Of a stretch of DNA of 64,000 nt, positions 37,404 through 45,846 are shown in pieces. The translations under genes and the position numbers were made by a program. Where the stretch lies: positions 576,436 through 640,435 of the forward strand of contig NZ_FOYW01000001.1 in NCBI RefSeq assembly GCF_900115285.1. Reading direction: 5' to 3'. Positions within the stretch are counted from its first letter, which is position 1. Every line of letters starts with the position of its first letter. This stretch comes from Marinobacter daqiaonensis. GTDB lineage: Bacteria > Pseudomonadota > Gammaproteobacteria > Pseudomonadales > Oleiphilaceae. The notes below the pieces were generated by a model, which was given only the letters and a program-made list of their open reading frames with translations, ran no database searches and had not been told where the DNA came from.

Positions 37404-37772
37404 TTACCGGCGGGTGAAGCGATACCGCACCAGATCCAGAATCCAGACCAGCGCCATGATCAGGGCGGCGACCCCCATGTTGAAGTAAGCCCGGGCAGCC
37501 TCGGAGGGATCTCCCATGAGGGTTTCGTAGCCGCCGAAGAGCCAGGCGGGAACCCACCAGCCATCCACCACAGTCGACTGGACCGGCGTGGCAATAACAA
37601 CAATCAGAAGAGCCTTGACCAGGGTCCGCAGTCCATAAAGAGGGATCCACCGGATCAGCCTCGACATGGCCCAGTAGAACAGAACGAAACCCACCACATA
37701 AATGCCCCAGAACAGGGCGTAGGCGGTTTGCGTTTCGGCGTCGAGGCCGGCAATTACCATTGATTCAACCAT
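37404..37772 (-). CDS. small inner-membrane protein, function unknown
   Basis: A 122-residue hydrophobic protein with about three or four membrane helices (FWGIYVVGFVLFYWAM, LVKALLIVVIATPV, AYFNMGVAALIMALVWIL) and a basic C terminus (YRFTRR). I do not recognise a family. The ATG at 37772 is chosen, 17 bases after the ycgN stop; an ATG at 37760 is possible, and a TTG at 37802 overlaps ycgN. It lies between ycgN and the large VWA gene with short gaps, so it is probably co-transcribed and may work with the membrane-anchored VWA protein. Confidence 0.7.
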   Translation of the reverse strand: MVESMVIAGLDAETQTAYALFWGIYVVGFVLFYWAMSRLIRWIPLYGLRTLVKALLIVVIATPVQSTVVDGWWVPAWLFGGYETLMGDPSEAARAYFNMGVAALIMALVWILDLVRYRFTRR

Positions 37773-37789
37773 AGGAGTCGATGCTTCCC

Positions 37790-38236
37790 TCACAGTACCC
37801 AATGAATAATATGTTCTTCCCAGTCATCTTCCGGAACCTGATCGGCCGGAATGACCCGGTGACCCATGGAGACACCGGCTTCATGAACGGAATCCGGCGA
37901 ACCCGACAGCAGCGGATGCCAGTGCGGCAGGGGGCGTCCCTCCGCCAGGGTCCGATAGGCACAGGTCTGCGGCAGCCAGTGGAACTCATCGATGTTTTCC
38001 GGCGTCAGCACCACGCACTCCGGGACCACCTGCTGCCGGTTCCGGTAGCTGGTGCAGCGGCAGGTCTGGGTGTTCATCTGGCTGCAGGCCAGGTCGGTGT
38101 AGTAGACCTCACCGGTGTCCGCGTCTTCCAGCTTGGTCAGGCAGCACTTCCCGCAGCCGTCGCAAAGCGACTCCCATTCACTGGCGGACATTTCGTCCAG
38201 GCGCTTGCGCTGCCAGAAGGGGATCTGTGCGCTCAC
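37790..38236 (-). CDS. ycgN: YcgN-family cysteine-cluster protein
   Basis: A 148-residue conserved protein of unknown function (UPF0260 group). The cysteine cluster CDGCGKCCLTKLED is near residues 25-38, followed by CRCTSYRNR and PECVVLTP, a CxxCxxxCC-type arrangement that may bind an iron-sulfur or zinc centre. It ends in EEHIIHWVL as in other YcgN proteins. GTG 38236 overlaps the ycgL stop by 4 bases (GTGA), the frequent ycgL-ycgN pairing, and suggests coupled translation. No catalytic function should be assigned from sequence. Confidence 0.9.
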   Translation of the reverse strand: MSAQIPFWQRKRLDEMSASEWESLCDGCGKCCLTKLEDADTGEVYYTDLACSQMNTQTCRCTSYRNRQQVVPECVVLTPENIDEFHWLPQTCAYRTLAEGRPLPHWHPLLSGSPDSVHEAGVSMGHRVIPADQVPEDDWEEHIIHWVL

Positions 38237-38526
38237 GCGCCGAAATCCTTGAGTTTTTCCTTGAAGGCAACGAGGTAACTATCGGCTTTTTCAGGAAGCT
38301 GGAGATAGTAATCCTTCTCGGCGATCGCCTCCAGCACTTCCCGACCGGTGGTCCGGGCCAGCTTGCGGTCCGGGGTCAGCACCAGGTCCAGCGAATGCAC
38401 CGGATTGCCGAAAATTTCCCGCAGTGACTCCGGCAACTCGTTCCATTGCTGGCCCCTCCGGGTGTAGAGGTAGGTGTCCTGCCGCCGACTGCTGCGGAAT
38501 ACGGATACGAAGGTTTTCTCACTCAT
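38233..38526 (-). CDS. ycgL: YcgL-domain protein
   Basis: A 97-residue protein with the YcgL fold (MSEKTFVSVFRSSRRQDTYLY split at the N terminus, then DLVLTPDRKLARTT and YYLQLPEKADSYL). Function is unknown. The ATG at 38526 overlaps the rnd stop by 8 bases and its own stop overlaps ycgN by 4, so rnd-ycgL-ycgN is a tight translational unit. The longer frame to 38637 lies within rnd and is rejected. Confidence 0.9.
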   Translation of the reverse strand: MSEKTFVSVFRSSRRQDTYLYTRRGQQWNELPESLREIFGNPVHSLDLVLTPDRKLARTTGREVLEAIAEKDYYLQLPEKADSYLVAFKEKLKDFGA

Positions 38527-39694
38527 TGTTGTCGGCTCGTTCGTCAAGCAGGGTTCTGATGTCATCGAGTACCGGCGCGAGCACCTTGCCCCGCCACCCC
38601 GAAGCAAACGCTTCCAGGGCCTCGGGAGCGCGGGCACCGGCTCTCAGCAAGGCTTCCAGTTTCTTCCTCGGCGCCAGCAGTTCCACCGGTACGTCCCATT
38701 GGTCGGCGGCGCCGGCCATTTGCTTTTTCACCTTGCGGTAAAGCTCCTGCTGGGGACGGGTCAGGGGGCGGTCGATCAGCGGATCCGGCTCGCCACCCGA
38801 CTCCAGCGCCTCCCGTATCACCGCAAGAAGGGTATCTCCGAAACGACGGACCACCACCGGGGGAACCCCCTCGACGGCTGCCAGGGCCCCGGTGTTTTCC
38901 GGCAGCCGGTCGGCGATGTTGATAAGGGCGGCGTCCGCGAGCACCCGGTTACGGGGCCGGTCACGACGGCGGCACTCCTCTTCACGCCAGGCCACGAGGG
39001 CCTTCAGGACCTGTTGACTGGATCCGGCCAGGTGCCAGCCACCACGGAGCTTGAGGTAGGCATCCCCGGGCTCCGAAAAGGCCAGAAGATCCATGGCGAA
39101 CCGATCCGACTCCTCAGACAGGGCACCGGACAGGCCACGCTCCCGTAGCCTGTCGGCAATCCATTGGTACAGCGGCGCCAGAAAGCGGACATCGTCCAGG
39201 GCGTAACGTTGCTGGGCGTCACTCAGGGGTCTGGCGAGCCAGTCTGAACGTGTCGCGGACTTGTCCAGGGTTTCCCCGAAAATCTGTTCCACGATCCGGG
39301 CATAACCCACGGAAAACCCGGCGCCCGCCAGGGCTGCGCCCAGCTGCAGGTCCAGCAGCCCCCGCGGCTCCAGAGCCAGCCAGTGGCGGAACAGTTCGAG
39401 ATCCTCTCCCATGGCGTAGAGCAGTTTGGGCCGCCCGGGATCGGCCAGCGTCTCCCGGAACCGGGCTGACTCGACGGCAACGGAGGGTTCTGCCAGTCGC
39501 AGCGAATCCCCGGCACCCAGCTGGACCAGCCCGGGAATCGGATAGAACGTGGACACCCGTTCAAACTCGGTATCCAGCGCCAGCGGCTCATGCTGATATT
39601 CCGCCAGCCAGGCGTCCAGTGCATCAACGCTCTCAAGCCATTTTGGTTCGGCGGGAACGGGGTAAGGTGGCGCCAGGGGTGTAGCGAGAGTCAT
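38519..39694 (-). CDS. rnd: ribonuclease D
   Basis: RNase D trims the 3' end of tRNA precursors and other stable RNAs. The 391-residue protein has a DEDD-type 3'-5' exonuclease domain: Asp-x-Glu in LALDTEFER, Asp in LYAMGEDLELF, and the terminal Tyr-x3-Asp in QRYALDDV. A helical HRDC domain follows (WREEECRRRDRPRNRVLADAAL region, split). Length suits the family (about 375). It starts 9 bases from the recR stop and overlaps ycgL. The gene continues the recR operon. Identification is secure. Confidence 0.93.
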   Translation of the reverse strand: MTLATPLAPPYPVPAEPKWLESVDALDAWLAEYQHEPLALDTEFERVSTFYPIPGLVQLGAGDSLRLAEPSVAVESARFRETLADPGRPKLLYAMGEDLELFRHWLALEPRGLLDLQLGAALAGAGFSVGYARIVEQIFGETLDKSATRSDWLARPLSDAQQRYALDDVRFLAPLYQWIADRLRERGLSGALSEESDRFAMDLLAFSEPGDAYLKLRGGWHLAGSSQQVLKALVAWREEECRRRDRPRNRVLADAALINIADRLPENTGALAAVEGVPPVVVRRFGDTLLAVIREALESGGEPDPLIDRPLTRPQQELYRKVKKQMAGAADQWDVPVELLAPRKKLEALLRAGARAPEALEAFASGWRGKVLAPVLDDIRTLLDERADNNE

Positions 39695-39702
39695 GTAGGG
39701 TC

Positions 39703-40305
39703 TCAGTCTGCCAGCGGTTTGCGGCCCCGGAAGGCGTGGGTCAGGGTAAAGCCGTCGACGTAACCCAGCTCGCCACCGACAGGAATCCCGTGGGCAAGCC
39801 GGGTTGTCAGCACGCCGGCACCATCCAGCCGGTCGGCAATGTAATGGGCCGTGGCCTCGCCTTCAACGGTGGGGTTGGTGGCCAGGATGAGTTCGGTTAC
39901 GCCCTCCTCGCTCACCCGCCGCAACAACAGCTCAATACCGATGTCTTCCGGTCCGATGCCGTCAATCGGCGAAAGGTGCCCCATCAGTACGAAGTAGCCA
40001 CCACGGTAGTCACCCGCCTGCTCGATGGCCAGCAGATCCGAGGGGCTCTCCACCACGCACAGCGTACCGGTCTGGCGATCGGACTGTTCGCAGATGGGAC
40101 ACACGGGAGTATCGGAAAAATTCTGGCAGCGCTCACAGCGACGCACTCCCGTCATGGCTGCCGACAACGACCCCGCAAGCCGCTCTCCGCCCGCCCTGCC
40201 TTTTTCCAGGAGGTGGAACGCCATACGCTGGGCGGTTTTCTGACCGACACCGGGCAGGCATCTGAGGGACTCAACCAGTTCATCTACCAGAGGGCTGAAA
40301 GCCAT
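39703..40305 (-). CDS. recR: recombination protein RecR
   Basis: RecR works with RecO and RecF to load RecA on gapped DNA. The 200-residue protein has the N-terminal helix-hairpin-helix ([20 protein letters not shown]), a four-Cys zinc module (Cys57, 60, 69, 72 in [16 protein letters not shown]) and a Toprim domain ([19 protein letters not shown]). C-terminal [12 protein letters not shown] is the Walker-B-like end. Length is standard. It follows ebfC at 55 bases; dnaX-ebfC-recR is a widely conserved order. Confidence 0.96.
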   Translation of the reverse strand: MAFSPLVDELVESLRCLPGVGQKTAQRMAFHLLEKGRAGGERLAGSLSAAMTGVRRCERCQNFSDTPVCPICEQSDRQTGTLCVVESPSDLLAIEQAGDYRGGYFVLMGHLSPIDGIGPEDIGIELLLRRVSEEGVTELILATNPTVEGEATAHYIADRLDGAGVLTTRLAHGIPVGGELGYVDGFTLTHAFRGRKPLAD

Positions 40306-40360
40306 CCATACTCCTGCACATCAAGCTCAAGGAAATGACGTATTACTTACCCATCGGCAG

Positions 40361-40684
40361 TCAGAACGGCATCTTGAATCCGGGCGGCAGCCCCAGGCCG
40401 GACATCATACCCGACATGCGCTCTTTCTGGTCCTCTTCCACCCGACGCACCGCGTCATTGATGGCCGCCGCCAGAAGGTCCTCGAGAACCTCCTTCTCCT
40501 CGGTCAGCAGGGAATCATCGATATCCACCTTGCGGACGTCATGGCGCCCGTTCATGGTGACCTTGATCAGGCCGGCACCGGACTCACCCGTGACCTCGGC
40601 CTTTGCGGATTCCTCCTGGGCCTTCTGCATCTGCTCCTGCATCTGCTGGGCCTTTTTCATCATATCGCCCATACCGTTCATCAT
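40361..40684 (-). CDS. ebfC: nucleoid-associated protein YbaB/EbfC
   Basis: A 107-residue DNA-binding dimer of the YbaB/EbfC family, shaping the nucleoid and sometimes gene expression. It opens [19 protein letters not shown], a Met/Gln-rich coiled-coil start, and contains [21 protein letters not shown] core ([20 protein letters not shown]). A GGGGAAAG ribosome site precedes the ATG at 40684. It sits between dnaX (30-base gap) and recR, where this gene always occurs. Confidence 0.95.
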   Translation of the reverse strand: MMNGMGDMMKKAQQMQEQMQKAQEESAKAEVTGESGAGLIKVTMNGRHDVRKVDIDDSLLTEEKEVLEDLLAAAINDAVRRVEEDQKERMSGMMSGLGLPPGFKMPF

Positions 40685-40714
40685 GCTTTCCCCTCAATGG
40701 TGCAATTCAATCAA

Positions 40715-42841
40715 TCAGCCGGCTTCGTTCTGAACCGGCCGGATGCTTTCTTTGACGACCCGACCCTCGAAACGTTCAACGATGGCGCTAACCAGCGGAT
40801 CCTGCTCTATGGCCTGCTCGGCTTCCTGCTGGCGCCGCGCCCTGGCCCGGGCCTCCCAGGCAATCGGTGTCTGGTCGCCAGCCTCGCCCACCCGCACTTC
40901 GATCCGGACCTCGTCTCCGAAGGTCCGGCGCAGTCCTTCCAGGATGCGCTCCTGGTGGCGGTCATTCAGCAACCGGTAATGGCCCTCGTCGAGGGTCAGT
41001 ACAAAGCGGTTGCCGTCACGCTCACAGGCTGCCTGGCTGGCCAGATTACCGGCCATGCCAACAATACCCAGTTTGCGAAAATCCCGGGCCCAGACAAATC
41101 CTTCCTCCAGAGCGAGGGGCTCGGGCACGACTGGCACCGCCCCATCCCCTGACTGCAATTGCGGCGCCAGGGACTGCTCAGGAGCTCTTCCGGCAGACAG
41201 GGTCTCCTGGACCGGAGGAGGCTCGACTGCAGGGGATGACTCCCGGCCTGGGGCCGGCCCGGGCTGCCCGGATTTCCGGGGCTCTCCGGCCGACCGGGGC
41301 TCATCAACTGGCTGGGACTCCCCCACAGACTGAGGCTTTTCAATTGGACGATGCTCTTCAAGTTGCCGGGGCTGGCGAACTTTCTCAGGCTCCACGACTG
41401 ACGGCGCCTCATCCCACGGCGGTGCATCGTCCACGTCAGCCGCCCCGGCCATCTGGTCTGCCATGGCCATGAGACCGTCATCCTCGGCACGGTAATCGGG
41501 ATGAAACCCCGACGCCACAAGCGGAGCCGACTCATCAACGATTGCCGCCGCAGGCGGGGCTGAGGGTGCCGGCTCTTCGGCGGACGGGACTTCCGCTTTC
41601 CGCCCGGGTTGCGGTGCCGCCTTTTCGGATACGGCGGGAGCGGGTTCCTCGCCTGCATCGCCGCTGGCCGAGTCAACGCTGCCACGGTCCGACGATTCCC
41701 TCTGGCCAACACGGGCGGGCACGCCCGTTGACGTCGCCGGAGGCTCCCGGTGCTCGACCCCGGGACGAAACGCGAGCATGCGCAGGAGCGTCATCTCGAA
41801 CCCCATGCGGGCGTCGGGCGTGATATCAAGATCCTTGCGGCCGATCAGAGCGGCCTGGTAGAACAGCTGGGCATCCTCGCCACTGAGTTCCCTGGCCAGG
41901 GCCTGGACCCGGTGGGCGTCGCCCATGGCGTTGTCGACACTGCCGGGCACCACCTGCTCCATGGTGACCCGGTGGAACAGCGACAGCAGGTCCGCAAGGA
42001 TCGCATTGAAGTCCGGAGCGAAGTCCGAGATGCGGCCGATTTCCGCCAGCAGCTCCGGACCATTGTTCGCCACCAGGGCGTCCACCAGCTTTTCGATGTC
42101 CCGCTGGTCGATGGTGCCAAGCATACTGCTGACATCGCTGGCGGCCAGTTTCTGGTTGCCGAAGGCAATCGCCTGATCGGTCAGACTGAGAGCGTCCCGC
42201 ATGCTGCCATCGGCGGCCCGGGCGAGCTGCCAGAGGGCCGGATCCTCAAAAGGAATGGACTCTTCGCCCAGGATGAAACGCAGGTGCCCGACGATATGCT
42301 CGGGGGTCATCCGTTTCAGGTTGAACTGAAGGCAGCGGGACAGCACGGTGACCGGCAACTTCTGTGGGTCGGTGGTGGCCAGCAGGAATTTCACGTGCTC
42401 CGGGGGCTCTTCCAGGGTTTTGAGGAAGGCGTTGAAAGACTGGTTGGTGAGCATGTGGACCTCATCGATGAGGTACACCTTGTAGCGGCCACGGGTTGGC
42501 GCGTACTGGACGTTATCGGTCAGTTCCCGCATGTCATCGACGCCGGTGCGGGAGGCCGCGTCGATCTCGATCAGGTCAACGAAGCGGCCGTCCAGGATTT
42601 CGCGGCAGCTGGAGCATTCGCCGCAGGGCTTTGCGGTAACTCCGGTTTCGCAGTTCAGGCACCTCGCCAGCAGTCGGCCGATGGTGGTCTTGCCCACCCC
42701 GCGAGTGCCGGTGAACAGGTAGGCATGGTGCAGGCGGTTGTGCTCAAGGGCATGGACAAGCGCCTGGAGCACGTGCTCCTGGCCGACCATATCCTCGAAA
42801 GTTCTTGGCCGCCACTTACGGGCGAGTACCTGATAGCTCAT
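40715..42841 (-). CDS. dnaX: DNA polymerase III subunit tau/gamma
   Basis: DnaX is the motor and scaffold of the clamp loader and binds the polymerase core and helicase. The 708-residue protein starts MSYQVLARKWRPRTFEDMVG. It has Walker A GTRGVGKTT, the zinc module CLNCETGVTAKPCGECSSC, Walker B YLIDEVHML and the SRC sensor (LSRCLQFNLKRM). Residues 390-570 are a Pro/Glu/Ser linker with loose EPR/EKPQ-like repeats, then the tau C-terminal domain (FRKLGIVGMAGNLA). No A6G slippery site is visible on the coding strand, so a short gamma form by -1 frameshift is not expected. It starts ebfC-recR. Confidence 0.95.
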   Translation of the reverse strand: MSYQVLARKWRPRTFEDMVGQEHVLQALVHALEHNRLHHAYLFTGTRGVGKTTIGRLLARCLNCETGVTAKPCGECSSCREILDGRFVDLIEIDAASRTGVDDMRELTDNVQYAPTRGRYKVYLIDEVHMLTNQSFNAFLKTLEEPPEHVKFLLATTDPQKLPVTVLSRCLQFNLKRMTPEHIVGHLRFILGEESIPFEDPALWQLARAADGSMRDALSLTDQAIAFGNQKLAASDVSSMLGTIDQRDIEKLVDALVANNGPELLAEIGRISDFAPDFNAILADLLSLFHRVTMEQVVPGSVDNAMGDAHRVQALARELSGEDAQLFYQAALIGRKDLDITPDARMGFEMTLLRMLAFRPGVEHREPPATSTGVPARVGQRESSDRGSVDSASGDAGEEPAPAVSEKAAPQPGRKAEVPSAEEPAPSAPPAAAIVDESAPLVASGFHPDYRAEDDGLMAMADQMAGAADVDDAPPWDEAPSVVEPEKVRQPRQLEEHRPIEKPQSVGESQPVDEPRSAGEPRKSGQPGPAPGRESSPAVEPPPVQETLSAGRAPEQSLAPQLQSGDGAVPVVPEPLALEEGFVWARDFRKLGIVGMAGNLASQAACERDGNRFVLTLDEGHYRLLNDRHQERILEGLRRTFGDEVRIEVRVGEAGDQTPIAWEARARARRQQEAEQAIEQDPLVSAIVERFEGRVVKESIRPVQNEAG

Positions 42842-42988
42842 AGGGCCGTCACTGCGTTGCTCGGTCGGTAAAGGGCCAAGCTTATCATGGACAGGCATAG
42901 TGCAGAAGCAAACCGACCACCAGGAAGCCAATGACCAGGAGGGAAATGACGTGGAGAAAACAGGAGATCAGGGGGGAAATCTGGGGGT

Positions 42989-43092
42989 GACCCCACCAGC
43001 GACACCCCGGCACACGAATCCACCGCTGCGGCTGCTCCCTTCCGGGCCTGACCGGGTTCACGGTTTATCGTTGCGGGGGCACCGGCAGGGCC
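42989..43092 (-). ncRNA. ffs: signal recognition particle RNA (4.5S RNA)
   Basis: The minus strand starts GGCCCTGCCGGT and ends GCTGGTGGGGTC; these pair for 11 bases with only G-C, A-U or G-U pairs. Inside is the highly conserved hairpin GGTCAGGCCCGGAAGGGAGCAGCC split over positions 43027-43055, with the GGAA tetraloop that binds Ffh. Structure and sequence match the small bacterial SRP RNA. The RNA guides Ffh to the ribosome for membrane protein insertion. It lies upstream of dnaX, as often seen in gammaproteobacteria. The 5' end is the mature one; the promoter is about 30 bases upstream. Confidence 0.95.
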
Positions 43093-43130
43093 ACCATAAC
43101 GGCGATCCGGATTGCCCGAATGCGGCGCGC

Positions 43131-43159
43131 ATAGTAGCAGCAGGCGGGGGTGGTATCAA
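43131..43159 (-). promoter_or_regulatory. ffs promoter
   Basis: On the minus strand TTGATA (43154-43159) and TACTAT (43131-43136) are separated by exactly 17 bases, followed by a GCGCGCC discriminator typical of growth-rate-controlled stable RNA genes. Transcription should start near 43124, leaving a leader of about 30 bases to be removed, by RNase P in E. coli. Confidence 0.75.
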
Positions 43160-43211
43160 TCCCCCAGGAGATGAAAGGGCCCGAAAACCCTGCCACCCTC
43201 CCCCGGGCCGG

Positions 43212-43913
43212 TCAGACACCGGTCAGCGGAACCGGCACCACGTCCTGGCGGAACCAGCAGGCGATGCTGTGGCGGCTGCGGGCGGCCGGCAACACCTCAT
43301 GGGGTACTTCCTCGCTCATGAACACCGCCATCCGGCCGCGCTCGGGGAAGACCCTGCCACAGACCGTACCCGGGGCGTTCCGGCCGAATACCTGCAGTTC
43401 ACCGCCGTCGGCCGGCCCCCAGTCCTCGTTGAGATACATCACCAGGCTCACGACCCGGGAGGCTCGACCCTGGAAGCTGTCCACATGCCGGCGATAGAAG
43501 TCCCCTGGCTGATAGCTGGCGTAGTGAGCCTCGAAGCGCTGCAATCCCAGGAAAAGGCGGCGATTGAGGCCCACGCGAACCTGTTCGAAAAAGTCGAACA
43601 GTGCCCCCTGGCAAGCGGTTTCACCATTGAGCCAGGCGATGCGGTCGCGGCGCACCGACCGGTCACGGGTGAAGTCACCACCGCGCCCCACGCCGGCGCG
43701 CTCCATGGCAGCGGTTTTCTCGAGGATCTCCACCTCACGATGCAGCTCCGCCAGCAATTCCGGACCCAGCAGAGGGGTGGCATCCAGGGTCAGCCAGCCG
43801 TGTTGACAGAGATCATCGGCGATCGTGTCGAGCCACGTTTCACCGGCCTGACATTGCGCGACCGCCGGGTCACCGGTCCGCGGGAAGGATGCATTCAACA
43901 GTGGCATTGTCAT
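43212..43913 (-). CDS. 2-oxoglutarate/Fe(II)-dependent dioxygenase
   Basis: A 233-residue oxygenase of the prolyl-hydroxylase-like 2OG-Fe(II) group. The iron ligands are His143 and Asp145 (RRHVDSFQ) and His205 (VPHEVLP), with Arg214 placed to bind 2-oxoglutarate (ARSRHSIACWF). The jelly-roll strands VVSLVMYLNEDW and GGELQVF are clear. It is cytosolic. The substrate is unknown: protein, small molecule and siderophore-related uses are known in the family. Two ATGs six bases apart (43913, 43907) are possible starts; no strong ribosome site is seen. It is divergent from the mutarotase gene and downstream of nothing on its strand, so is likely monocistronic. Confidence 0.85.
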   Translation of the reverse strand: MTMPLLNASFPRTGDPAVAQCQAGETWLDTIADDLCQHGWLTLDATPLLGPELLAELHREVEILEKTAAMERAGVGRGGDFTRDRSVRRDRIAWLNGETACQGALFDFFEQVRVGLNRRLFLGLQRFEAHYASYQPGDFYRRHVDSFQGRASRVVSLVMYLNEDWGPADGGELQVFGRNAPGTVCGRVFPERGRMAVFMSEEVPHEVLPAARSRHSIACWFRQDVVPVPLTGV

Positions 43914-44041
43914 GGATGGTTTTCCCGGTCGGTAAAAACAGGCATTCTAGAAGTTTTCGGGAGCGACGTAAGTATCCACCTGAACTTTCAGGATAGGCAG
44001 ATACCACAACCGCAAACCGCCATTAATATCAGGACCGCAAC

Positions 44042-44950
44042 ATGCAACAGGACGTCGCCGGCAGCCGCTTCACATCACTGATCACCGAGGGAGAGCTGGA
44101 CGCCCTCGACATACGCCACCCGGACTTTCATGCCACGGTGTTCCTGCAGGGCGCCCACCTTACCCGGTTCTGCCCCACGGGAGAGGAAAACTGGCTGTGG
44201 ATGAGTGACGAGGTGCGCCTCGAGAAAGGCCGGGCCATTCGCGGAGGCATTCCGGTGTGCTGGCCCTGGTTCGGCGATCCTGTTCGTAACGAATCCCCGG
44301 TGCGGGACCGGGTGGCCACAGACCTGCCCCACGGTTTTGCCCGCACCAGTCCCTGGGCTCTGCAGGCCATCGAAGAAACGGACCGCACCGTAACCCTTAA
44401 CCTGAAACTGGACACCTCGCCGGAGCCCGCAACCCTGCCCTGGCGGGGTCAGGCGGAAGCAACCATTGGCTTCCGGTTCAGTCGCTCGACGCTTTCCATC
44501 GATCTGGCGACCAGGAATACCGGAGCCGATCCGCTGGCCATCAGCCAGGCCCTGCACACCTACCTGCCGACCACGGAGATCCAACGCAGCCGTATCCTCG
44601 GCCTGGAGCATTGCGACTACCTGGACACCCTCGATGACTGGCGGAAAATCATGCAGCGCGGCGACGTGACCTTTGCTGGCGAAACCGACCGCATTTACCT
44701 GGCGGCTCCGGATCTGGACATCCTGACCCCGACTCACCGTTATCACTTGACCGCCAGGGGCAGTGGCTCCACCGTGGTATGGAACCCGGGTCCGGAAAAG
44801 GCGGCCCGGCTGTCGGCGTTTCCCGACAACGCATGGCGAACCATGCTCTGTGTGGAAACCGCCAACGCAGCCACCGATTACCGCTCCCTTGACTCGGGGC
44901 AGACACGCTCGCTCGGCCTGACCCTGACCAGAACCGACGGCGGTCAGTAA
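44042..44950 (+). CDS. D-hexose-6-phosphate mutarotase (YeaD-type)
   Basis: A 302-residue aldose-1-epimerase-fold protein that should interconvert alpha and beta anomers of glucose-6-phosphate-like sugars. The GEENWLWMSDEVRLEKGRAIRGGIPVCWPWFGDP core is split by a conserved Trp/Pro cluster, the catalytic His is in DLPHGFAR (about residue 98), and WNPGPEKAARLSAFPDNAW contains the conserved phosphate-sugar site. A good AGGA ribosome site is 8 bases before ATG 44042. It stands alone between the dioxygenase (divergent) and the acyltransferase promoter. Confidence 0.88.
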   Translation: MQQDVAGSRFTSLITEGELDALDIRHPDFHATVFLQGAHLTRFCPTGEENWLWMSDEVRLEKGRAIRGGIPVCWPWFGDPVRNESPVRDRVATDLPHGFARTSPWALQAIEETDRTVTLNLKLDTSPEPATLPWRGQAEATIGFRFSRSTLSIDLATRNTGADPLAISQALHTYLPTTEIQRSRILGLEHCDYLDTLDDWRKIMQRGDVTFAGETDRIYLAAPDLDILTPTHRYHLTARGSGSTVVWNPGPEKAARLSAFPDNAWRTMLCVETANAATDYRSLDSGQTRSLGLTLTRTDGGQ

Positions 44951-44975
44951 AACCCGAAAAAGCCTGAACCGGGGG

Positions 44976-45003
44976 CTGACGTGGATCGCGAATCGCCTAT
45001 ACT
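44976..45003 (+). promoter_or_regulatory. sigma70-type promoter of the acyltransferase-epimerase-prsK run
   Basis: CTGACG (44976-44981) and TATACT (44998-45003) are separated by 16 bases, 27 bases before the acyltransferase ATG at 45031. Close to consensus in both boxes. No sigma54 -24/-12 element was seen in front of this gene. Confidence 0.55.
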
Positions 45004-45030
45004 CCGGAAAGATACAGGAAAGGAAGACCC

Positions 45031-45846
45031 ATGAGTCTGGCAGAATTTCTCAAGCGGCGTCTGGTAAGCAAAGAGCTGGATGAAGAGATCGACCAAATCG
45101 GCAAACCCATCGGCAGCCTCGGGTACGATCCCTGGGGGTACAACAATGAGACTCTCAAGATCGGGTACGCCGTCACTCGCGAGATCTATGAGAAATATTT
45201 CCGGGTTGAGGTGGACGGCATTGACAAGATACCCGCCGAAGGTCCGGTTCTCATTATCGCGAATCACAGCGGACAACTGCCCATTGACGGCCTGCTGATA
45301 GGATTTGCCCTCGCCTCCCGCGAGAACAGACCCCGCATACCCCGGGCCATGATCGAGCGCTTCTTCCCCACGGTTCCCTACCTGGGAAACCTGCTGAACC
45401 AGTTCGGCGGCGTGCTGGGCGACCCGGTGAACTGCGCCAAGATGCTCGCCAACGGGGAGGCCATCATCGTTTTCCCGGAAGGCGTCCGCGGCTCCGGCAA
45501 ACTCTACCGTGATCGCTACCAGCTCAAGCGTTTCGGTAACGGCTTCATGCACCTGGCCATGGAACACAACGCCACCGTGGTGCCGGTGGGGGTTGTTGGC
45601 TGTGAGGAGACCATTCCCGCCATCGCCAATATCAAGCCTCTGGCCAGGATGCTGGGACTCCCCTACTTTCCTCTGGCGGCACCGGTGATCCTGCCCGCCA
45701 AGGTGCACATCTGCGTGGGGGATCCGATGGTATTCGACAACGATGACATACCGGAGGAGCAGGTAACCACGAGGGTAGAGCTGGTCAAGGCCGCCGTGGG
45801 CGAAATGATCAAAAAGGGACTGAACCAAAGGAAAAGGCTGTTCTGA
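45031..45846 (+). CDS. lysophospholipid acyltransferase (PlsC-like)
   Basis: A 271-residue glycerolipid acyltransferase. The catalytic motif reads NHSGQLPID (Asn78 to Asp86), so His79 and Asp86 are six residues apart rather than the four of the common HX4D form. This spacing is known in some GPAT/LPLAT groups. The acyl-acceptor site is FPEGVRGSGK. No membrane helix is convincing, but peripheral binding is normal. The stop overlaps the epimerase start by one base (TGATG). Location next to an SDR epimerase and PrsK points to envelope or lipid remodelling; specificity is unknown. Confidence 0.85.
   Translation: MSLAEFLKRRLVSKELDEEIDQIGKPIGSLGYDPWGYNNETLKIGYAVTREIYEKYFRVEVDGIDKIPAEGPVLIIANHSGQLPIDGLLIGFALASRENRPRIPRAMIERFFPTVPYLGNLLNQFGGVLGDPVNCAKMLANGEAIIVFPEGVRGSGKLYRDRYQLKRFGNGFMHLAMEHNATVVPVGVVGCEETIPAIANIKPLARMLGLPYFPLAAPVILPAKVHICVGDPMVFDNDDIPEEQVTTRVELVKAAVGEMIKKGLNQRKRLF

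Noticed and set aside
40715..42841. Programmed -1 frameshift in dnaX
   Set aside because: No run of six A on the coding strand.
42889..42985. Minus-strand frame coding a hydrophobic helix of about 25 residues between ffs and dnaX
   Set aside because: No start codon or ribosome site, and it adjoins the 3' end of the SRP RNA.
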